A DNA stretch of 64,000 nt from Noviherbaspirillum malthae (GTDB taxonomy: Bacteria > Pseudomonadota > Gammaproteobacteria > Burkholderiales > Burkholderiaceae_D): positions 124,001 to 188,000 of the forward strand of contig NZ_JACYXF010000008.1 in NCBI RefSeq assembly GCF_015352985.1. The letters run 5' to 3'. Of the stretch, positions 43,701-55,229 are shown piece by piece. The position numbers and the translations under genes are program-made. Below the pieces are notes generated by a model. The model was not told the origin of the DNA. It made no database searches and worked only from the letters and a program-made list of their open reading frames with translations. How positions within the stretch are numbered: position 1 is the stretch's first letter; each line of letters starts with the position of its first letter.

Positions 43701-43805
43701 GGGCTGATCATTGCTACCGCGTTGACCCTGCTGTTCCTGCCGGCGCTGTATGCAACATGGTTCAGAGTCAAAAAACCGGAGCCGGAAGTGGCGGTTATTC
43801 CATGA
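40701..43805 (+). CDS. RND efflux transporter permease (AcrB/MexB-like superfamily member)
   Basis: 1034 residues with twelve predicted membrane segments and two large periplasmic loops. The proton-relay aspartates in membrane segment 4 are present (GLLVDDAIIAVEMMV). The N-terminus FNLSRWALEHIPLTRYLIVALLIGG and the sequence around GQDEDPPFTFRAMVVRAIWPG are of the HAE1-like branch found with lipoprotein adaptors in betaproteobacteria. Substrates cannot be deduced. It is the last gene of a two-gene operon; the next gene is tRNA-Leu. Confidence 0.94.
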   Translation: MKGGFNLSRWALEHIPLTRYLIVALLIGGILSYGRLGQDEDPPFTFRAMVVRAIWPGATSLQMAEQVTDKLEKKLQETPYIDKIRSYSKPGETLIILQLRESTPPKDVPSAWYQVRKKIGDIRNTLPSGVLGPFFNDEFGDTYGSIFAISADGFNYAEMKDYADFVRQQFLKVPSVSKVELFGVQDEKINIEFSHKKFAQLGIGFDSIVNQINAQNAVEATGVLVTPTDNLQVRVTGAMASAKDLENLELRANGTTFRLGDFATVRREYKDPPQDKMRFNGKEVIGLGISMERGGDIIALGRNLEATVDELKGKLPVGIELQRVSDQPKAVSSSVNEFLHTLAEAVLIVLAVSFVALGLHTKPLRLDVRPGLVVALTIPLVLAVTFLFMRIFSIDLHKISLGALIIALGLLVDDAIIAVEMMVRKMEEGLSRFDAATFAYTSTAMPMLTGTLITAAGFLPIGLAKSAAGEYTFSMFSVNALALIISWFVAVLFTPYIGYILLKVKPSTHADGQHELFDSPFYSRFRRVVNWCVEWRKTTILLTLGVFVLGVVGFRFIEQQFFPDSSRPELMVEMWLPEGSSFKATEAQAKKFEAFIGKQDGVESVTTYVGTGSPRFYLPLDQIFPQTNVSQIVVLAKDLKSREALRLKIAKVFDNDFPGVRGRVKLLPNGPPVPYPVQFRVTGYEVDKVRAIADQVKEVMRANPNAVGVNDNWNESVKVVRLDVDQDKLRALGISSQSLMRAANTILTGTTVGQYREDNKLIDIVVRQPVEERSTITALQQANLQSASGRAIPLAQVARVSFVWEPGVVWREGREWAITVQSDVVDGIQGPTVSSQISPALDKLRATLPAGYRIELAGAAADSGKAQESIAANVPLVIFIIFTLLMLQLHSFSRALLVFLTGPLGVAGAAMALLLLQRPFGFVAQLGVIALFGMIIRNSVILVDQIEHDIGQGAAPWNAIVESAVRRFRPIILTAAAAVLAMIPLSRSVFWGPMAVAIMGGLIIATALTLLFLPALYATWFRVKKPEPEVAVIP

Positions 43806-43854
43806 AACCAGGATGGCTATTCACCGCCGGCCCGATTCCGCGTAATGAAAAATC

Positions 43855-43884
43855 GGGACAGGACGGGAAAAAATCCAGTAAAAT
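43855..43884 (+). promoter_or_regulatory. Candidate promoter for tRNA-Leu and tig
   Basis: GGGACA (43855-43860) and TAAAAT (43879-43884), spaced 18 bases, form a reasonable sigma-70 promoter 120 bases before tRNA-Leu. Assignment is by eye. Confidence 0.35.
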
Positions 43885-44003
43885 GCGCGGTTGAAGTTGA
43901 AGAGCTACTAACAAGGCATTCTGGGGGCGACCGGATTCACTTCATGGTCGCCCTCTGCTTTTCTGCAATTCAACGCCGGTATCAAAGCACAGAGCACATT
44001 CCC

Positions 44004-44090
44004 GCGAGGATGGCGAAATTGGTAGACGCACCAGGTTTAGGTCCTGACGCCAGCAATGGTGTGGGGGTTCGAGTCCCCCTCCTCGCACCA
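44004..44090 (+). tRNA. tRNA-Leu (anticodon TAG)
   Basis: 87 bases with encoded CCA. Acceptor arms GCGAGGA/TCCTCGC pair fully; the anticodon loop TTTAGGT between CAGG and CCTG gives TAG; a variable arm is present, as expected for leucine, and the T-arm holds GGTTCGAGTCC. It lies 29 bases before tig and is probably transcribed with it or processed from the same RNA. Confidence 0.97.
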
Positions 44091-44119
44091 CAGCATATTT
44101 CATTTTTTGGACGATTCAC

Positions 44120-45469
44120 ATGGCAACTGCAGTCGAAACCCTGGAAAAACTCGAGCGCCGCATCACCATTACTCTGCCGCTGGCAGACGTACAGGCGGAA
44201 GTGGAGAAACGCCTGAAAATTCGTGCGCGTACCGCAAAGGCACCAGGGTTCCGTCCCGGCAAAGTGCCCATGAAAATGGTCGCGCAGCAGTTCGGCTTTC
44301 AGGTCGAGACTGAAGTCCTGAACGACAAGGTCGGCCGCGCATTCAGCGAGGCGGCCAGTGAAAACAACCTGCGCGTCGCAGGTTATCCGAAGATCGAACC
44401 GAAATCGGGCGAAGGCATTGCCGAAGGCACCGTGGCATTCGATGCGACTTTCGAGGTTTATCCGGAAGTGAAGGTCGGCGAACTGGCCGACGTCGATGTC
44501 GAGAAGGTCAAGAGCGAAGTCACCGACGCCGAAATCGACAAGACCATCGACATCCTGCGCAAGCAGCGCGTTCATTATCACGTCAAGGGCGAGCAGGGCG
44601 CGCACGGAGACGGCGGCGCCGACCAGTCCGCACAGAGCGGCGATCGCGTCACTCTGGATTTCGTCGGCAAGATCGACGGCGTCGAGTTCCAGGGCGGCAA
44701 GGCGGAAGACTTCCCGTTCGTGCTGGGCGAAGGCCGCATGCTGCCCGAGTTCGAAGCTGCCGCAACCGGCCTGAAGGTCGGCGAATCCAAGACCTTCCCG
44801 CTGTCCTTCCCCGAGGATTATCATGGCAAGGACGTGGCTGGAAAGACAGCCGAGTTCACCATCACCATCAAGAAGATCGAATGGGCCCACATGCCTGAAG
44901 TCGATGCCGAATTCGCGAAATCGCTGGGCATCGAAGACGGCGACCTGAGCAAGATGCGCGAGGACATCAAGGTCAACCTCGAGCGCGAAGTCAACGGCCG
45001 CGTCAAGGCGCGTACCAAGGACAGCGTCATGGATGCGCTGATCAAGGTTTCCGAGCTGGACGTTCCCAAGGCGCTGATCGACCAGGACGTCGAGCGCCTG
45101 ATGGAAATGGCCCGTCAGGACATGGCTCAGCGCGGCATGAACGTCAAGGACATGCCGTTCCCGCCGGAACTGTTCACCGCCCAGGCAGAGCGCCGCGTGC
45201 GCCTCGGTCTGATCCTGGCCGAAGTCGTAAAGGCCAACAAGCTTGAAGCGACACAAGACCAGGTCAAGGCACAAGTGGAAGAATTCGCACAGAGCTACGA
45301 AGATCCGCAGCAGGTTCTCAAGTTCTATTACAGCGATCGTCGTCGCCTTGCCGAAGTCGAAGCTCTTGTATTGGAAGAAAACGTCGTTAACTATGTACTC
45401 GGTAAGGCGAAGGTGACCGAGAAGGTCGTCCCCTTCGACGAGTTGATGGGCAACAACGCACAGGGCTAA
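44120..45469 (+). CDS. tig: Trigger factor
   Basis: 449 residues. The ribosome-binding N-terminal domain carries [16 protein letters not shown] (the loop that binds protein L23), followed by a FKBP-type prolyl isomerase domain (about 163-250) and a helical C-terminal chaperone domain. A Gly- and Gln-rich stretch ([19 protein letters not shown]) lies just before the FKBP domain. It binds nascent chains at the ribosome exit. It starts the conserved tig-clpP-clpX-lon block. Confidence 0.97.
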   Translation: MATAVETLEKLERRITITLPLADVQAEVEKRLKIRARTAKAPGFRPGKVPMKMVAQQFGFQVETEVLNDKVGRAFSEAASENNLRVAGYPKIEPKSGEGIAEGTVAFDATFEVYPEVKVGELADVDVEKVKSEVTDAEIDKTIDILRKQRVHYHVKGEQGAHGDGGADQSAQSGDRVTLDFVGKIDGVEFQGGKAEDFPFVLGEGRMLPEFEAAATGLKVGESKTFPLSFPEDYHGKDVAGKTAEFTITIKKIEWAHMPEVDAEFAKSLGIEDGDLSKMREDIKVNLEREVNGRVKARTKDSVMDALIKVSELDVPKALIDQDVERLMEMARQDMAQRGMNVKDMPFPPELFTAQAERRVRLGLILAEVVKANKLEATQDQVKAQVEEFAQSYEDPQQVLKFYYSDRRRLAEVEALVLEENVVNYVLGKAKVTEKVVPFDELMGNNAQG

Positions 45470-45502
45470 GACCCGCCCTTGCGCACTCCAAAAGGAAAGC
45501 AC

Positions 45503-46129
45503 ATGTCTGGCATGATTAGAAACTCGGCACTTGATACGGAAATGCTCGGTATGGTGCCGATGGTGATTGAACAAAGCGGCCGAGGCGAGCGCGCGTACGA
45601 TATCTATTCGCGCCTGCTGAAAGAACGCGTGATTTTCATGGTGGGGCCGGTCAATGACCAGATGGCCAACCTGATCGTCGCGCAGCTGCTGTTCCTGGAA
45701 AGTGAAAATCCTGACAAGGATATTTCCCTTTATATCAATTCGCCCGGCGGTTCGGTATCGGCCGGCATGGCGATTTTCGACACGATGCAGTTCATCAAGC
45801 CCGACGTCTCGACGCTGTGCACGGGCCTCGCCGCCTCGATGGGTGCATTCCTTCTGGCTGCCGGTGCCAAGGGCAAACGCTTCTCTCTGCCGAATTCCCG
45901 TATCATGATTCACCAGCCCTTGGGCGGCGCCCAAGGTCAGGCCAGCGATATCGAGATTCAGGCACGCGAGATTCTTTACCTGCGTGAACGGCTCAATTCC
46001 ATCCTGGCTGAAAAAACCGGCCGCCCCGTGGAACAAATCGCCAAGGATACAGACAGAGATAATTTCATGTCTGCTGCGCAAGCGGCTGATTATGGTTTGA
46101 TTGACAAGGTGCTGACCAGCCGCGTCTAA
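45503..46129 (+). CDS. clpP: ATP-dependent Clp protease proteolytic subunit
   Basis: 208 residues from ATG 45503, with AAAGGA upstream. The catalytic Ser is in [14 protein letters not shown] and His in [10 protein letters not shown], with the Asp further on; the substrate-handle helix and the heptamer-contact motif [19 protein letters not shown] are intact. It forms a 14-mer barrel gated by ClpX. It lies 33 bases after tig and is followed by a terminator-like hairpin and a structured 160-base gap before clpX. Confidence 0.98.
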   Translation: MSGMIRNSALDTEMLGMVPMVIEQSGRGERAYDIYSRLLKERVIFMVGPVNDQMANLIVAQLLFLESENPDKDISLYINSPGGSVSAGMAIFDTMQFIKPDVSTLCTGLAASMGAFLLAAGAKGKRFSLPNSRIMIHQPLGGAQGQASDIEIQAREILYLRERLNSILAEKTGRPVEQIAKDTDRDNFMSAAQAADYGLIDKVLTSRV

Positions 46130-46149
46130 GTCGACCGTCCAAGCGAAAG

Positions 46150-46180
46150 AACGCCCGGACGTCTCGCGTTCGGGCGTTTT
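46150..46180 (+). terminator. Terminator-like hairpin after clpP
   Basis: Arms AACGCCCGGACG (46150-46161) and GCGTTCGGGCGTT (46166-46178) enclose a short loop and run into TTTT (46177-46180). The T run is short, so read-through into clpX is possible. Confidence 0.65.
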
Positions 46181-46193
46181 GCATTTATGACGA

Positions 46194-46250
46194 CGAATTC
46201 AGTGTCAATCCTCAATTTCTTGAGCGGCGTCGTGACGAATACTGAATTCG
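46194..46250. repeat. Inverted repeat (10-base arms) in the clpP-clpX intergenic region
   Basis: CGAATTCAGT (46194-46203) and ACTGAATTCG (46241-46250) are perfectly complementary, 37 bases apart. Between them a second, smaller hairpin CTCAA-TTTC-TTGAG (46211-46224) is present. It lies 40 bases before the clpX start codon and may structure the clpX leader or bind a regulator. Confidence 0.6.
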
Positions 46251-46289
46251 CAGGTAATATCGGATCAATCTCCACCCACACATTGCTCT

Positions 46290-47558
46290 ATGTCTGACAA
46301 AAAATCCTCCAGCGGCGAAAAATTGCTTTACTGCTCGTTCTGCGGTAAGAGCCAACACGAGGTGAAGAAACTAATTGCAGGTCCGTCCGTATTCATCTGT
46401 GATGAATGCATTGACTTGTGCAATGACATTATCCGCGACGAGGCTTCGAGCATCGAGTCGGTCGCCGGCCCGAAGTCCGACCTCCCGACTCCGCAGGAGA
46501 TATTTGAACTGCTAGGCCAGTACGTGATCGGTCAGGAAACCGCCAAGCGTATCCTCTCCGTGGCCGTGTACAACCATTACAAGCGCCTGAAGCATCTCGG
46601 CAAGAAAGATGATGTCGAGCTCGCCAAGAGCAATATTCTTCTGGTCGGTCCGACCGGTTCGGGCAAGACGCTGCTGGCCCAGACGCTTGCGCGCATGCTG
46701 AACGTTCCTTTCGTGATTGCCGATGCAACCACGCTGACTGAAGCAGGCTATGTCGGCGAGGACGTCGAGAACATCATTCAAAAGCTTCTCCAGAACTGCA
46801 ACTATGAAGTGGAGAAAGCCCAGAAGGGTATCGTGTACATTGACGAGATCGATAAGATTTCCCGCAAGTCGGATAATCCGTCGATCACCCGCGATGTCTC
46901 CGGCGAGGGCGTGCAGCAGGCGCTGCTGAAGCTTATCGAAGGCACGATGGCGTCGGTGCCGCCGCAGGGCGGTCGCAAGCATCCGAATCAGGATTTCGTG
47001 CAGATCGACACCACGAACATCATGTTCATTTGCGGCGGTGCGTTCGACGGCCTGGCAAAGATCATTTCCAACCGCTCCGAGAAGAGCGGAATCGGTTTCT
47101 CGGCCAGCGTGAAGAGCCAGACCGAACGGAATGCCAGCGAAGTGCTGCTCGATGCAGAGCCTGAAGATCTGATCAAGTTTGGTCTCATCCCCGAGCTCGT
47201 CGGCCGTCTGCCTGTCGTCGCCACGCTGAGTGAACTAAACGAGGAAGCCCTAATCCAAATATTGCTTGAACCCAAGAATGCGCTCATCAAGCAGTATGCG
47301 AAACTGCTGCAGATGGAAGGTGCGGAGCTGGAGGTTCGGCCGGCAGCACTGCATGCAATTGCCAGAAAGGCGCTCGACCGCAAGACTGGCGCACGCGGCT
47401 TGCGCTCCATCCTTGAACACGCGCTGCTGGAAGTGATGTTCGAACTTCCCAACCAGCAGAATGTGGCCAAGGTGGTGATCGACGAGAACACGATCGTCAA
47501 TGGAGCCAAGCCCTTGCTGATTTACCACGAGCAGCCCAAGGTGTCGGGAGCGAAATAA
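46290..47558 (+). CDS. clpX: ATP-dependent Clp protease ATP-binding subunit ClpX
   Basis: 422 residues. The N-terminal zinc domain has CSFCGK and CDEC; the AAA+ module has Walker [13 protein letters not shown] and Walker [11 protein letters not shown], with the pore loop GYVGED and the ClpP-docking loop region (IGF near residue 265). It unfolds tagged substrates and feeds them to ClpP. It is 160 bases downstream of clpP, with its own leader structure between. Confidence 0.98.
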   Translation: MSDKKSSSGEKLLYCSFCGKSQHEVKKLIAGPSVFICDECIDLCNDIIRDEASSIESVAGPKSDLPTPQEIFELLGQYVIGQETAKRILSVAVYNHYKRLKHLGKKDDVELAKSNILLVGPTGSGKTLLAQTLARMLNVPFVIADATTLTEAGYVGEDVENIIQKLLQNCNYEVEKAQKGIVYIDEIDKISRKSDNPSITRDVSGEGVQQALLKLIEGTMASVPPQGGRKHPNQDFVQIDTTNIMFICGGAFDGLAKIISNRSEKSGIGFSASVKSQTERNASEVLLDAEPEDLIKFGLIPELVGRLPVVATLSELNEEALIQILLEPKNALIKQYAKLLQMEGAELEVRPAALHAIARKALDRKTGARGLRSILEHALLEVMFELPNQQNVAKVVIDENTIVNGAKPLLIYHEQPKVSGAK

Positions 47559-47651
47559 TTGCTCAGCACTTTGGCCAATATGGTTAAAAGCCCGTTTTTT
47601 CCTGGAAGCAGTACAATTTGACGTACAGGAATCACTTCAGGCTTCCAAAGC

Positions 47652-47689
47652 AAAGCCACCCGAGGGCGACTTCGTGTGTGGCTTTTTTT
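47652..47689 (+). terminator. Terminator after clpX
   Basis: The stem AAAGCCAC (47652-47659) with GTGGCTTT (47678-47685) is followed by a T run to 47689. The loop is long (about 18 bases). Upstream of it, TGGAAGC (47603-47609) and GCTTCCA (47641-47647) could form another stem in the same region. Confidence 0.7.
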
Positions 47690-47801
47690 ATTGCAAGGGT
47701 TTGACGAGAGCAATAGAACAAGTGATTTTTGTTTCTGCTTGGACTTGAGTTTTAGGTTGTTCGTGCCTACATCATTAACAGGCTCTTAAATAAGGTTCGC
47801 C

Positions 47802-50216
<2,415 letters not shown>

Positions 50217-50261
50217 GCATGTCGCCGGTGCATGGCCGGCAGCTGGACTGAAAGCAGCAGG

Positions 50262-50287
50262 AAACGCGCTCTACGGAGCGCGTTTTT
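50262..50287 (+). terminator. Terminator of lon
   Basis: AAACGCGCT-CTACGG-AGCGCGTTT hairpin with a five-T run (50283-50287). It lies 46 bases after the lon stop codon. Confidence 0.92.
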
Positions 50288-50504
50288 ATTTGTCCCTGCG
50301 CTTTGTTTCAACGCAGGAAGAATCACAGCGCCACTTATCCATGCCCGCTTTTCATTGCAGACGAAGAGCGATCAAAATACTTCATCGAAGAAATTCAACC
50401 GAGGCTGCAGAAAATAGTGCGCAGGAATAAAAGATCCTATATAATCTCGACTTTCTCGACGTGGTGACAAACGTGTGAGAAGTTTGGCTGACTAAGAGTG
50501 GAAC

Positions 50505-50580
50505 GGGTGCTTAGCTCAGTTGGTAGAGCGGCGCCCTTACAAGGCGTAGGTCGGGAGTTCGAGCCTCTCAGCACCCACCA
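50505..50580 (+). tRNA. tRNA-Val (anticodon TAC)
   Basis: 76 bases with encoded CCA. Acceptor GGGTGCT pairs with AGCACCC; the anticodon loop CTTACAA between CGCC and GGCG gives TAC. A TATAAT at 50440-50445 could be the -10 of its promoter, though no good -35 was seen. It stands 24 bases before tRNA-Asp, so the two are probably one transcript. Confidence 0.97.
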
Positions 50581-50604
50581 AGCAGTCAAACATGCAGTAA
50601 ATCA

Positions 50605-50681
50605 GGAGTGGTAGTTCAGTCGGTTAGAATACCGGCCTGTCACGCCGGGGGTCGCGGGTTCGAGTCCCGTCCACTCCGCCA
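50605..50681 (+). tRNA. tRNA-Asp (anticodon GTC)
   Basis: 77 bases with encoded CCA. Acceptor GGAGTGG pairs with CCACTCC; the anticodon stem-loop CCGGCCTGTCACGCCGG gives GTC; D- and T-arms are normal. A short hairpin terminator follows. Confidence 0.97.
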
Positions 50682-50693
50682 GAAAACTGAAAA

Positions 50694-50719
50694 AAGGCGA
50701 ACGCAAGTTCGCCTTTTTT
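50694..50719 (+). terminator. Terminator of the tRNA-Val/tRNA-Asp unit
   Basis: Stem AAGGCGAAC-GCAA-GTTCGCCTT with a T run to 50719, directly after tRNA-Asp and before ppiD. Confidence 0.93.
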
Positions 50720-50828
50720 CTTATGTGGCGCCGATTTTTGGCAATGGCTTTTGCGGCACTGGCTTATGGGCCTTCCGAGTGCTAAGCTGAAACGCTGTTT
50801 TTGCAATCCGTCTTCTGTGGACTGAACG

Positions 50829-52751
50829 ATGTTTGATTTCATTCGTACGCACCAGCGCCTGATGCAGTTCGTGCTGTTGCTATTCATCTTCCCTTCATTT
50901 GCGTTCTTCGGCCTTGAAGGCTATACCCGATTCAGCGAGGGCAACAATGCTGTCGCAAAAGTCGCGGGCACATCGATTACGCAGCAGGAATTCGATGCCG
51001 CACAACGTGAGCAGATGGAGCGCATCCGGCAAATGTTCGGCGGCCAATTCGATCCGGCAATGCTTGATACGCCGGAAGCCCGCCAGGGCGTTCTTGACGG
51101 ACTGATCGCCCAGCGCGTCATCGCCGCAGAAGCTACCAGCAACCGTCTGTCCGTCAGCGATCAGGCCTTGCAGCAGACCATTCTCGGCATTCCCGGCATC
51201 ATCGGCCAGGACGGCAAATTCGACTCGGAGCGTTACAAGTCCCTGCTGGCTGCGCAAGGCATGACGCCTGCAATGTATGAGGCACGCCTGCGCCAGGATC
51301 TGACCATGCAGCAGGTGAGCGGCAGCGTCCAGGATACGGCATTCGCACCCAAGACCGTCGCGAGCCGCCTGTCCGATCTCAACGATCAGGAGCGGACGGT
51401 TCAGGAAGCCGTGTTCAAGACCGGCGACTATGCATCCCAGGTCAAGGTGACTGACGAGATGCTGAAGGCCTATTACGAAAAGCATGCAAAGCAGTTTGAA
51501 GTTCCGGAGCAGGTCAAGGCAGAGTATGTGGTGCTCAACAGCGACGCGGTAGCAGCCCAGATCAATGTCAGCGATGCGGATATCAAGGCTTATTACGACC
51601 AGAACGCCGCACGTTACTCGGAAGAAGAGCAGCGCCGTGCCAGCCATATCCTGATCAAGGCGGACAAGAGCGCTTCGGCGGCGGACAAGGCGGCTGCAAA
51701 GGAAAAGGCAGAAAAACTGCTCGCTCAGGTGCGCAAGAATCCGGCTGACTTCGCGAAGCTGGCCAAGGAAAATTCTCAGGATCCCGGTTCCGCAGAGCGC
51801 GGCGGCGATCTTGATTTCTTCGGAAAAGGCATGATGGTCAAGTCGTTCGAAGATGCCGCCTTCAAGCTCAAGCAGGGTGAAATCAGCGATGTGGTCGAAT
51901 CGGATTTCGGCTACCACATCATCCAGCTCACGGCGGTGAAGCCTGCCGTCGTCAAGCCTCTTGAAGAAGTCAAATCGCAGATCGCGGCCGATATCAAGAA
52001 ACAGCTTGCAGCGAAGAAGTTCACGGAGATGGCCGAGCAGTTCACCAACTTGGTGTACGAGCAATCGGAAAGCCTGAAACCGGTCATCGACAAGCTCGGC
52101 TTGAAGATTGAAACCGCTGCGGGCCTGACACGCACGCCGAATCCTGCGGCGGCACCGACGGCGCTGTATAACAATCCGAAGTTTCTGAGTGCACTGTTCT
52201 CGGACGAAGCCATCAAGAACAAGCGCAATACGGAAGCCATCGAAGTCGCGCCGAGTACCTTGATCGCAGGACGCGTGCTGGAGCACAAGCCCGTTGCCAA
52301 GCGTCCGTTCGAGGAAGTGCAGGCAGTCGTGCGCGAGCGGGTGGTCCAGGAAGAGGCGGCCGCACTCGCCAAGAAGGCCGGCGAAGCAAAGCTTGCCGCC
52401 GCCAAGTCGGGTGACAGCGCAGGCTTCGGCGAAGCCAAGACGGTGTCTCGTACCAAGGCGCAAGGCGTGAACCAGGCAGCGCTGCCTTCGATCATGAAGA
52501 CGGATGCAACCAAGCTGCCCGCATATGTCGGTGTCGACCTAGGCGCCCAGGGTTATGGGGTCTACAAGATCACGAAGGTCGGTCAGCCGGCCAATCCGGA
52601 CACGGCAAGGCGTGCCGCGGAACAGCAGCAGATCGCCGGTACGCTCGCTCAGCAGGAAGCGTTTGCGTATCTGGAGGTCTTGAAGAAGAAAGCAAAGGTG
52701 GAAATTCTCAAACCGGTCGCCGCGAAGAAGCCTGAGACTGAAGGCAACTAA
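50829..52751 (+). CDS. ppiD: Periplasmic folding chaperone PpiD (SurA/parvulin type)
   Basis: 640 residues. One N-terminal transmembrane anchor (about 12-30: [18 protein letters not shown]), a SurA-like chaperone region, then a parvulin domain starting near residue 270 ([42 protein letters not shown]). PpiD sits in the inner membrane facing the periplasm and helps newly exported proteins. In Escherichia coli it follows lon-hupB; here hupB is missing between lon and ppiD and two tRNAs are in its place. A strong terminator follows. Confidence 0.95.
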   Translation: MFDFIRTHQRLMQFVLLLFIFPSFAFFGLEGYTRFSEGNNAVAKVAGTSITQQEFDAAQREQMERIRQMFGGQFDPAMLDTPEARQGVLDGLIAQRVIAAEATSNRLSVSDQALQQTILGIPGIIGQDGKFDSERYKSLLAAQGMTPAMYEARLRQDLTMQQVSGSVQDTAFAPKTVASRLSDLNDQERTVQEAVFKTGDYASQVKVTDEMLKAYYEKHAKQFEVPEQVKAEYVVLNSDAVAAQINVSDADIKAYYDQNAARYSEEEQRRASHILIKADKSASAADKAAAKEKAEKLLAQVRKNPADFAKLAKENSQDPGSAERGGDLDFFGKGMMVKSFEDAAFKLKQGEISDVVESDFGYHIIQLTAVKPAVVKPLEEVKSQIAADIKKQLAAKKFTEMAEQFTNLVYEQSESLKPVIDKLGLKIETAAGLTRTPNPAAAPTALYNNPKFLSALFSDEAIKNKRNTEAIEVAPSTLIAGRVLEHKPVAKRPFEEVQAVVRERVVQEEAAALAKKAGEAKLAAAKSGDSAGFGEAKTVSRTKAQGVNQAALPSIMKTDATKLPAYVGVDLGAQGYGVYKITKVGQPANPDTARRAAEQQQIAGTLAQQEAFAYLEVLKKKAKVEILKPVAAKKPETEGN

Positions 52752-52780
52752 GCATCGATCGCCCATCTGTCACAAGAAAA

Positions 52781-52815
52781 AACCGCTGAAGCCTCCGGGC
52801 TTCAGCGGTTTTTTT
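52781..52815 (+). terminator. Terminator of ppiD
   Basis: A perfect 13-base-pair hairpin AACCGCTGAAGCC/GGCTTCAGCGGTT with a 4-base loop and a seven-T run to 52815, about 30 bases after the ppiD stop. Confidence 0.96.
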
Positions 52816-52966
52816 CTTGGGCCAAACATCCTGCGGTGCGGTTGCTGCCGGTGCGCTTTCGATTTTATGCCGATCTCAAGCGATTCCATTCAAGGCATCA
52901 GAAAACATCAGGCCACTCTCGAACAGGCATGCCGTTATGCTTCTGCGAGTTCAAGTGCAGAGACGT

Positions 52967-53617
52967 CTACTTCCCGAGCAAGGGCTTGAGCTGCGGCCAG
53001 ATATTATTGAGCATGATCGGCTGGGCTTGGGCTTGCGGATGAATCCGGTCTGCCTGAAACAGCTCGGGATTCTCGGCAACGCCCTCCAGCAGGAAGGGAA
53101 CCAGCTTGATATCCGATTCCTTTGCGATCGTGCTGTACATGCGCGCGAATTGTCGCGCATAGTCCGGGCCGTAGTTCGGTGGAATCTGCATGCCGACCAG
53201 CAGAACCCTAGCCTTCGCAGCCTGCGATGCCTTCACCATGTCACTGAGATTCGCCATTGCCGATTTCACCGGCAAGCCGCGCAGGCCGTCATTGCCCCCG
53301 AGTTCGATGATGACGACATCGGGCTGATGCTGCTTCAGCAGGGCCGGCAGGCGCGCCTTGCCTCCGCTCGTGGTTTCGCCGCTGATGCTGGCATTGACGA
53401 CGGCCGCATCGATTTTTTCCTGCCTGATTTTCTTCTCCAGCAAGGCAACCCATCCGCTGCCTCTTGCAATTCCATACTCCGCAGAAAGACTGTCACCGAG
53501 CACAAGCAAAGTTTTTGGTGCAGAATGTGCGCAGACTGACATGACCATCAGCGCGCATGCCAGCAACCAGTTGCAGATTACCCAACGCCTTCCCATTTTC
53601 CTTAAATCATCCTGCAT
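52967..53617 (-). CDS. tesA: GDSL-family periplasmic thioesterase/lysophospholipase TesA (arylesterase)
   Basis: 216 residues from ATG 53617, which has the good ribosome site GGAAGG. The signal peptide ends near residue 33 (SVCAHSAP). The block I motif GDSLS contains the nucleophile S43, block III is GGND and block V DRIHP supplies Asp and His. It hydrolyses acyl-thioesters and lysophospholipids in the periplasm. Divergent from the ABC ATPase gene: the two start codons overlap within one GCATGC hexamer. Confidence 0.94.
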   Translation of the reverse strand: MQDDLRKMGRRWVICNWLLACALMVMSVCAHSAPKTLLVLGDSLSAEYGIARGSGWVALLEKKIRQEKIDAAVVNASISGETTSGGKARLPALLKQHQPDVVIIELGGNDGLRGLPVKSAMANLSDMVKASQAAKARVLLVGMQIPPNYGPDYARQFARMYSTIAKESDIKLVPFLLEGVAENPELFQADRIHPQAQAQPIMLNNIWPQLKPLLGK

Positions 53618-54299
53618 GCCGGAACCTTCCTTGATAAACAACGCCATTGAAGTCGTTCAACTGAGCAAGCGCGTCGCCGATGCGACCGGCGAGCTCACCA
53701 TCCTGAGGGACATCGATTTTACCGTGCAGTCCGGCGAGACGCTGGCCATCGTCGGCGCCTCCGGTTCCGGAAAGTCGACCCTGCTCGGCCTGCTGGCAGG
53801 ACTTGATACGCCGTCGGCGGGAACCGTCAAGCTGGATGGCACCGACATCTTTGCGCTGGATGAGGATGGACGTGCGGGACTGCGGCAAGCCAAGCTCGGT
53901 TTCGTGTTCCAGTCATTTCAATTGCTGTCACACCTGACTGCGTTGGAAAACGTCATGCTCCCGCTGGAACTGCGGCGCGACGATCAAGCCAGGGAAAAGG
54001 CGGAAGCGATGCTGGGACGGGTGGGGTTGTCCAGCCGCCTGCGGCACTATCCGAAATTCATGTCAGGCGGTGAACAGCAGCGTGTCGCGCTGGCCAGGGC
54101 ATTCGTGACGGAGCCGCCGTTGCTGTTTGCCGACGAGCCGACCGGCAGCCTTGATGCGGCAACGGGCGATGCGGTCATCAAACTGATGTTCGAACTCAAC
54201 GCGGAACGCGGTTCGACGCTTGTCCTGGTGACGCACGATCCCTCCATTGCGGCTCGCTGCCGCAGAACGATCACTATCTCGGCAGGCCAGCTGACATGA
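53616..54299 (+). CDS. ybbA: ABC transporter ATP-binding protein, YbbA/LolD type
   Basis: 227 residues from ATG 53616. Walker [16 protein letters not shown] signature [15 protein letters not shown], and Walker [13 protein letters not shown] are present. The tesA-ybbA divergent pair is the same as in Escherichia coli, where ybbA is followed by the permease gene ybbP; here the next gene is a DMT exporter on the other strand, so the permease partner is missing or elsewhere. No ribosome site is visible before this ATG; the longer upstream reading runs through tesA in the antisense direction and is not supported. Confidence 0.9.
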   Translation: MPEPSLINNAIEVVQLSKRVADATGELTILRDIDFTVQSGETLAIVGASGSGKSTLLGLLAGLDTPSAGTVKLDGTDIFALDEDGRAGLRQAKLGFVFQSFQLLSHLTALENVMLPLELRRDDQAREKAEAMLGRVGLSSRLRHYPKFMSGGEQQRVALARAFVTEPPLLFADEPTGSLDAATGDAVIKLMFELNAERGSTLVLVTHDPSIAARCRRTITISAGQLT

Positions 54300-54323
54300 A
54301 TCCCCCATGTGTCGGCGCAGTCA

Positions 54324-55229
54324 TCATCCTGGGTGATTCGAGCGCCGGTGCTCCATGCAGGCGGCACCCATGCCGCTCGCACAAATGATGCCGATGCCGA
54401 ACGCGGTCACCATGTCGGGCAGCTGGCCGAAAACCAGCCACCCCATGGTCGTCGCGGAAATCACCTGCAGGTAGAAGAAGGGCGAGAGCAGCGACGCTTC
54501 CGCATGCCGATATGCGGTATTCACCAGATAATGCCCCATCGTGCTGGTGACCCCGGTCGATGCCAGGATCAATCCGTCCCGCAAGGTCGGCTCATGCGCA
54601 CTCCAGAAAAAGGGAACGATGCATGAACTGGCAAGCATGCCCGCCAGGCCGCCGTAAAACAGCGTCACTACCGGCGGATCGAATTGATTCATCTTCCGGT
54701 TCAGCATGGAGACGATCGCGAAGATTGCTGCGGATGCGGCGCCGAACATGACCCCTTCGGTGGAAATCGCGCCGCCGGGACGCACGACCACCAGCATGCC
54801 GAGGAAACCGAACGCCACTGCAATCCATCGAGAGGGGTAAGACTTTTCCTGCAGCAGCCATGGAGACACTGCAAGTACCATGAGCGGTGCGCAGAAATTC
54901 ATGGCCGTGCCTTCGGCCAGCGGCACGATCCTCAGCACGGAGAAGAAAACGATCGTGGAAAGCAGCAGGAGCAGCGCGCGAAAAATCTGCAGCATCGGAT
55001 GCCGTGATTGCAGGATGCTCGCTCCGGTGCGCCGCCGGTACCAGGGCGCAAGCGTGGCTGCCATGAATGCGGTATTGATGGTGTATCGCATCCACGCAAT
55101 CATCACGACATGATAGCCGCTCTGTGCAAGCAGCTTGCCGGCCGTATCAAGCAGCGAAAGCGTCCATTGACCGAGAATCAGGCAGCCGATGCCAAGCCAG
55201 AAGCTAGAGCGCCGGGCCGCGGCCTGCAT
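54324..55229 (-). CDS. EamA/DMT-family transporter
   Basis: 301 residues, ten predicted membrane segments, in two EamA repeats. No substrate-specific motif seen; family members export amino acids or other metabolites, or act as nucleotide-sugar carriers. The 5' end overlaps the 3' end of nnr by 26 bases, so it is the last gene of the dadA-like operon, and it is convergent with ybbA 24 bases away. Confidence 0.9.
   Translation of the reverse strand: MQAAARRSSFWLGIGCLILGQWTLSLLDTAGKLLAQSGYHVVMIAWMRYTINTAFMAATLAPWYRRRTGASILQSRHPMLQIFRALLLLLSTIVFFSVLRIVPLAEGTAMNFCAPLMVLAVSPWLLQEKSYPSRWIAVAFGFLGMLVVVRPGGAISTEGVMFGAASAAIFAIVSMLNRKMNQFDPPVVTLFYGGLAGMLASSCIVPFFWSAHEPTLRDGLILASTGVTSTMGHYLVNTAYRHAEASLLSPFFYLQVISATTMGWLVFGQLPDMVTAFGIGIICASGMGAACMEHRRSNHPG

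Noticed and set aside
43982..46081. Minus-strand open frame (699 codons) opposite tRNA-Leu, tig and clpP
   Set aside because: It covers tRNA and well-conserved genes in antisense and has no coherent domain.
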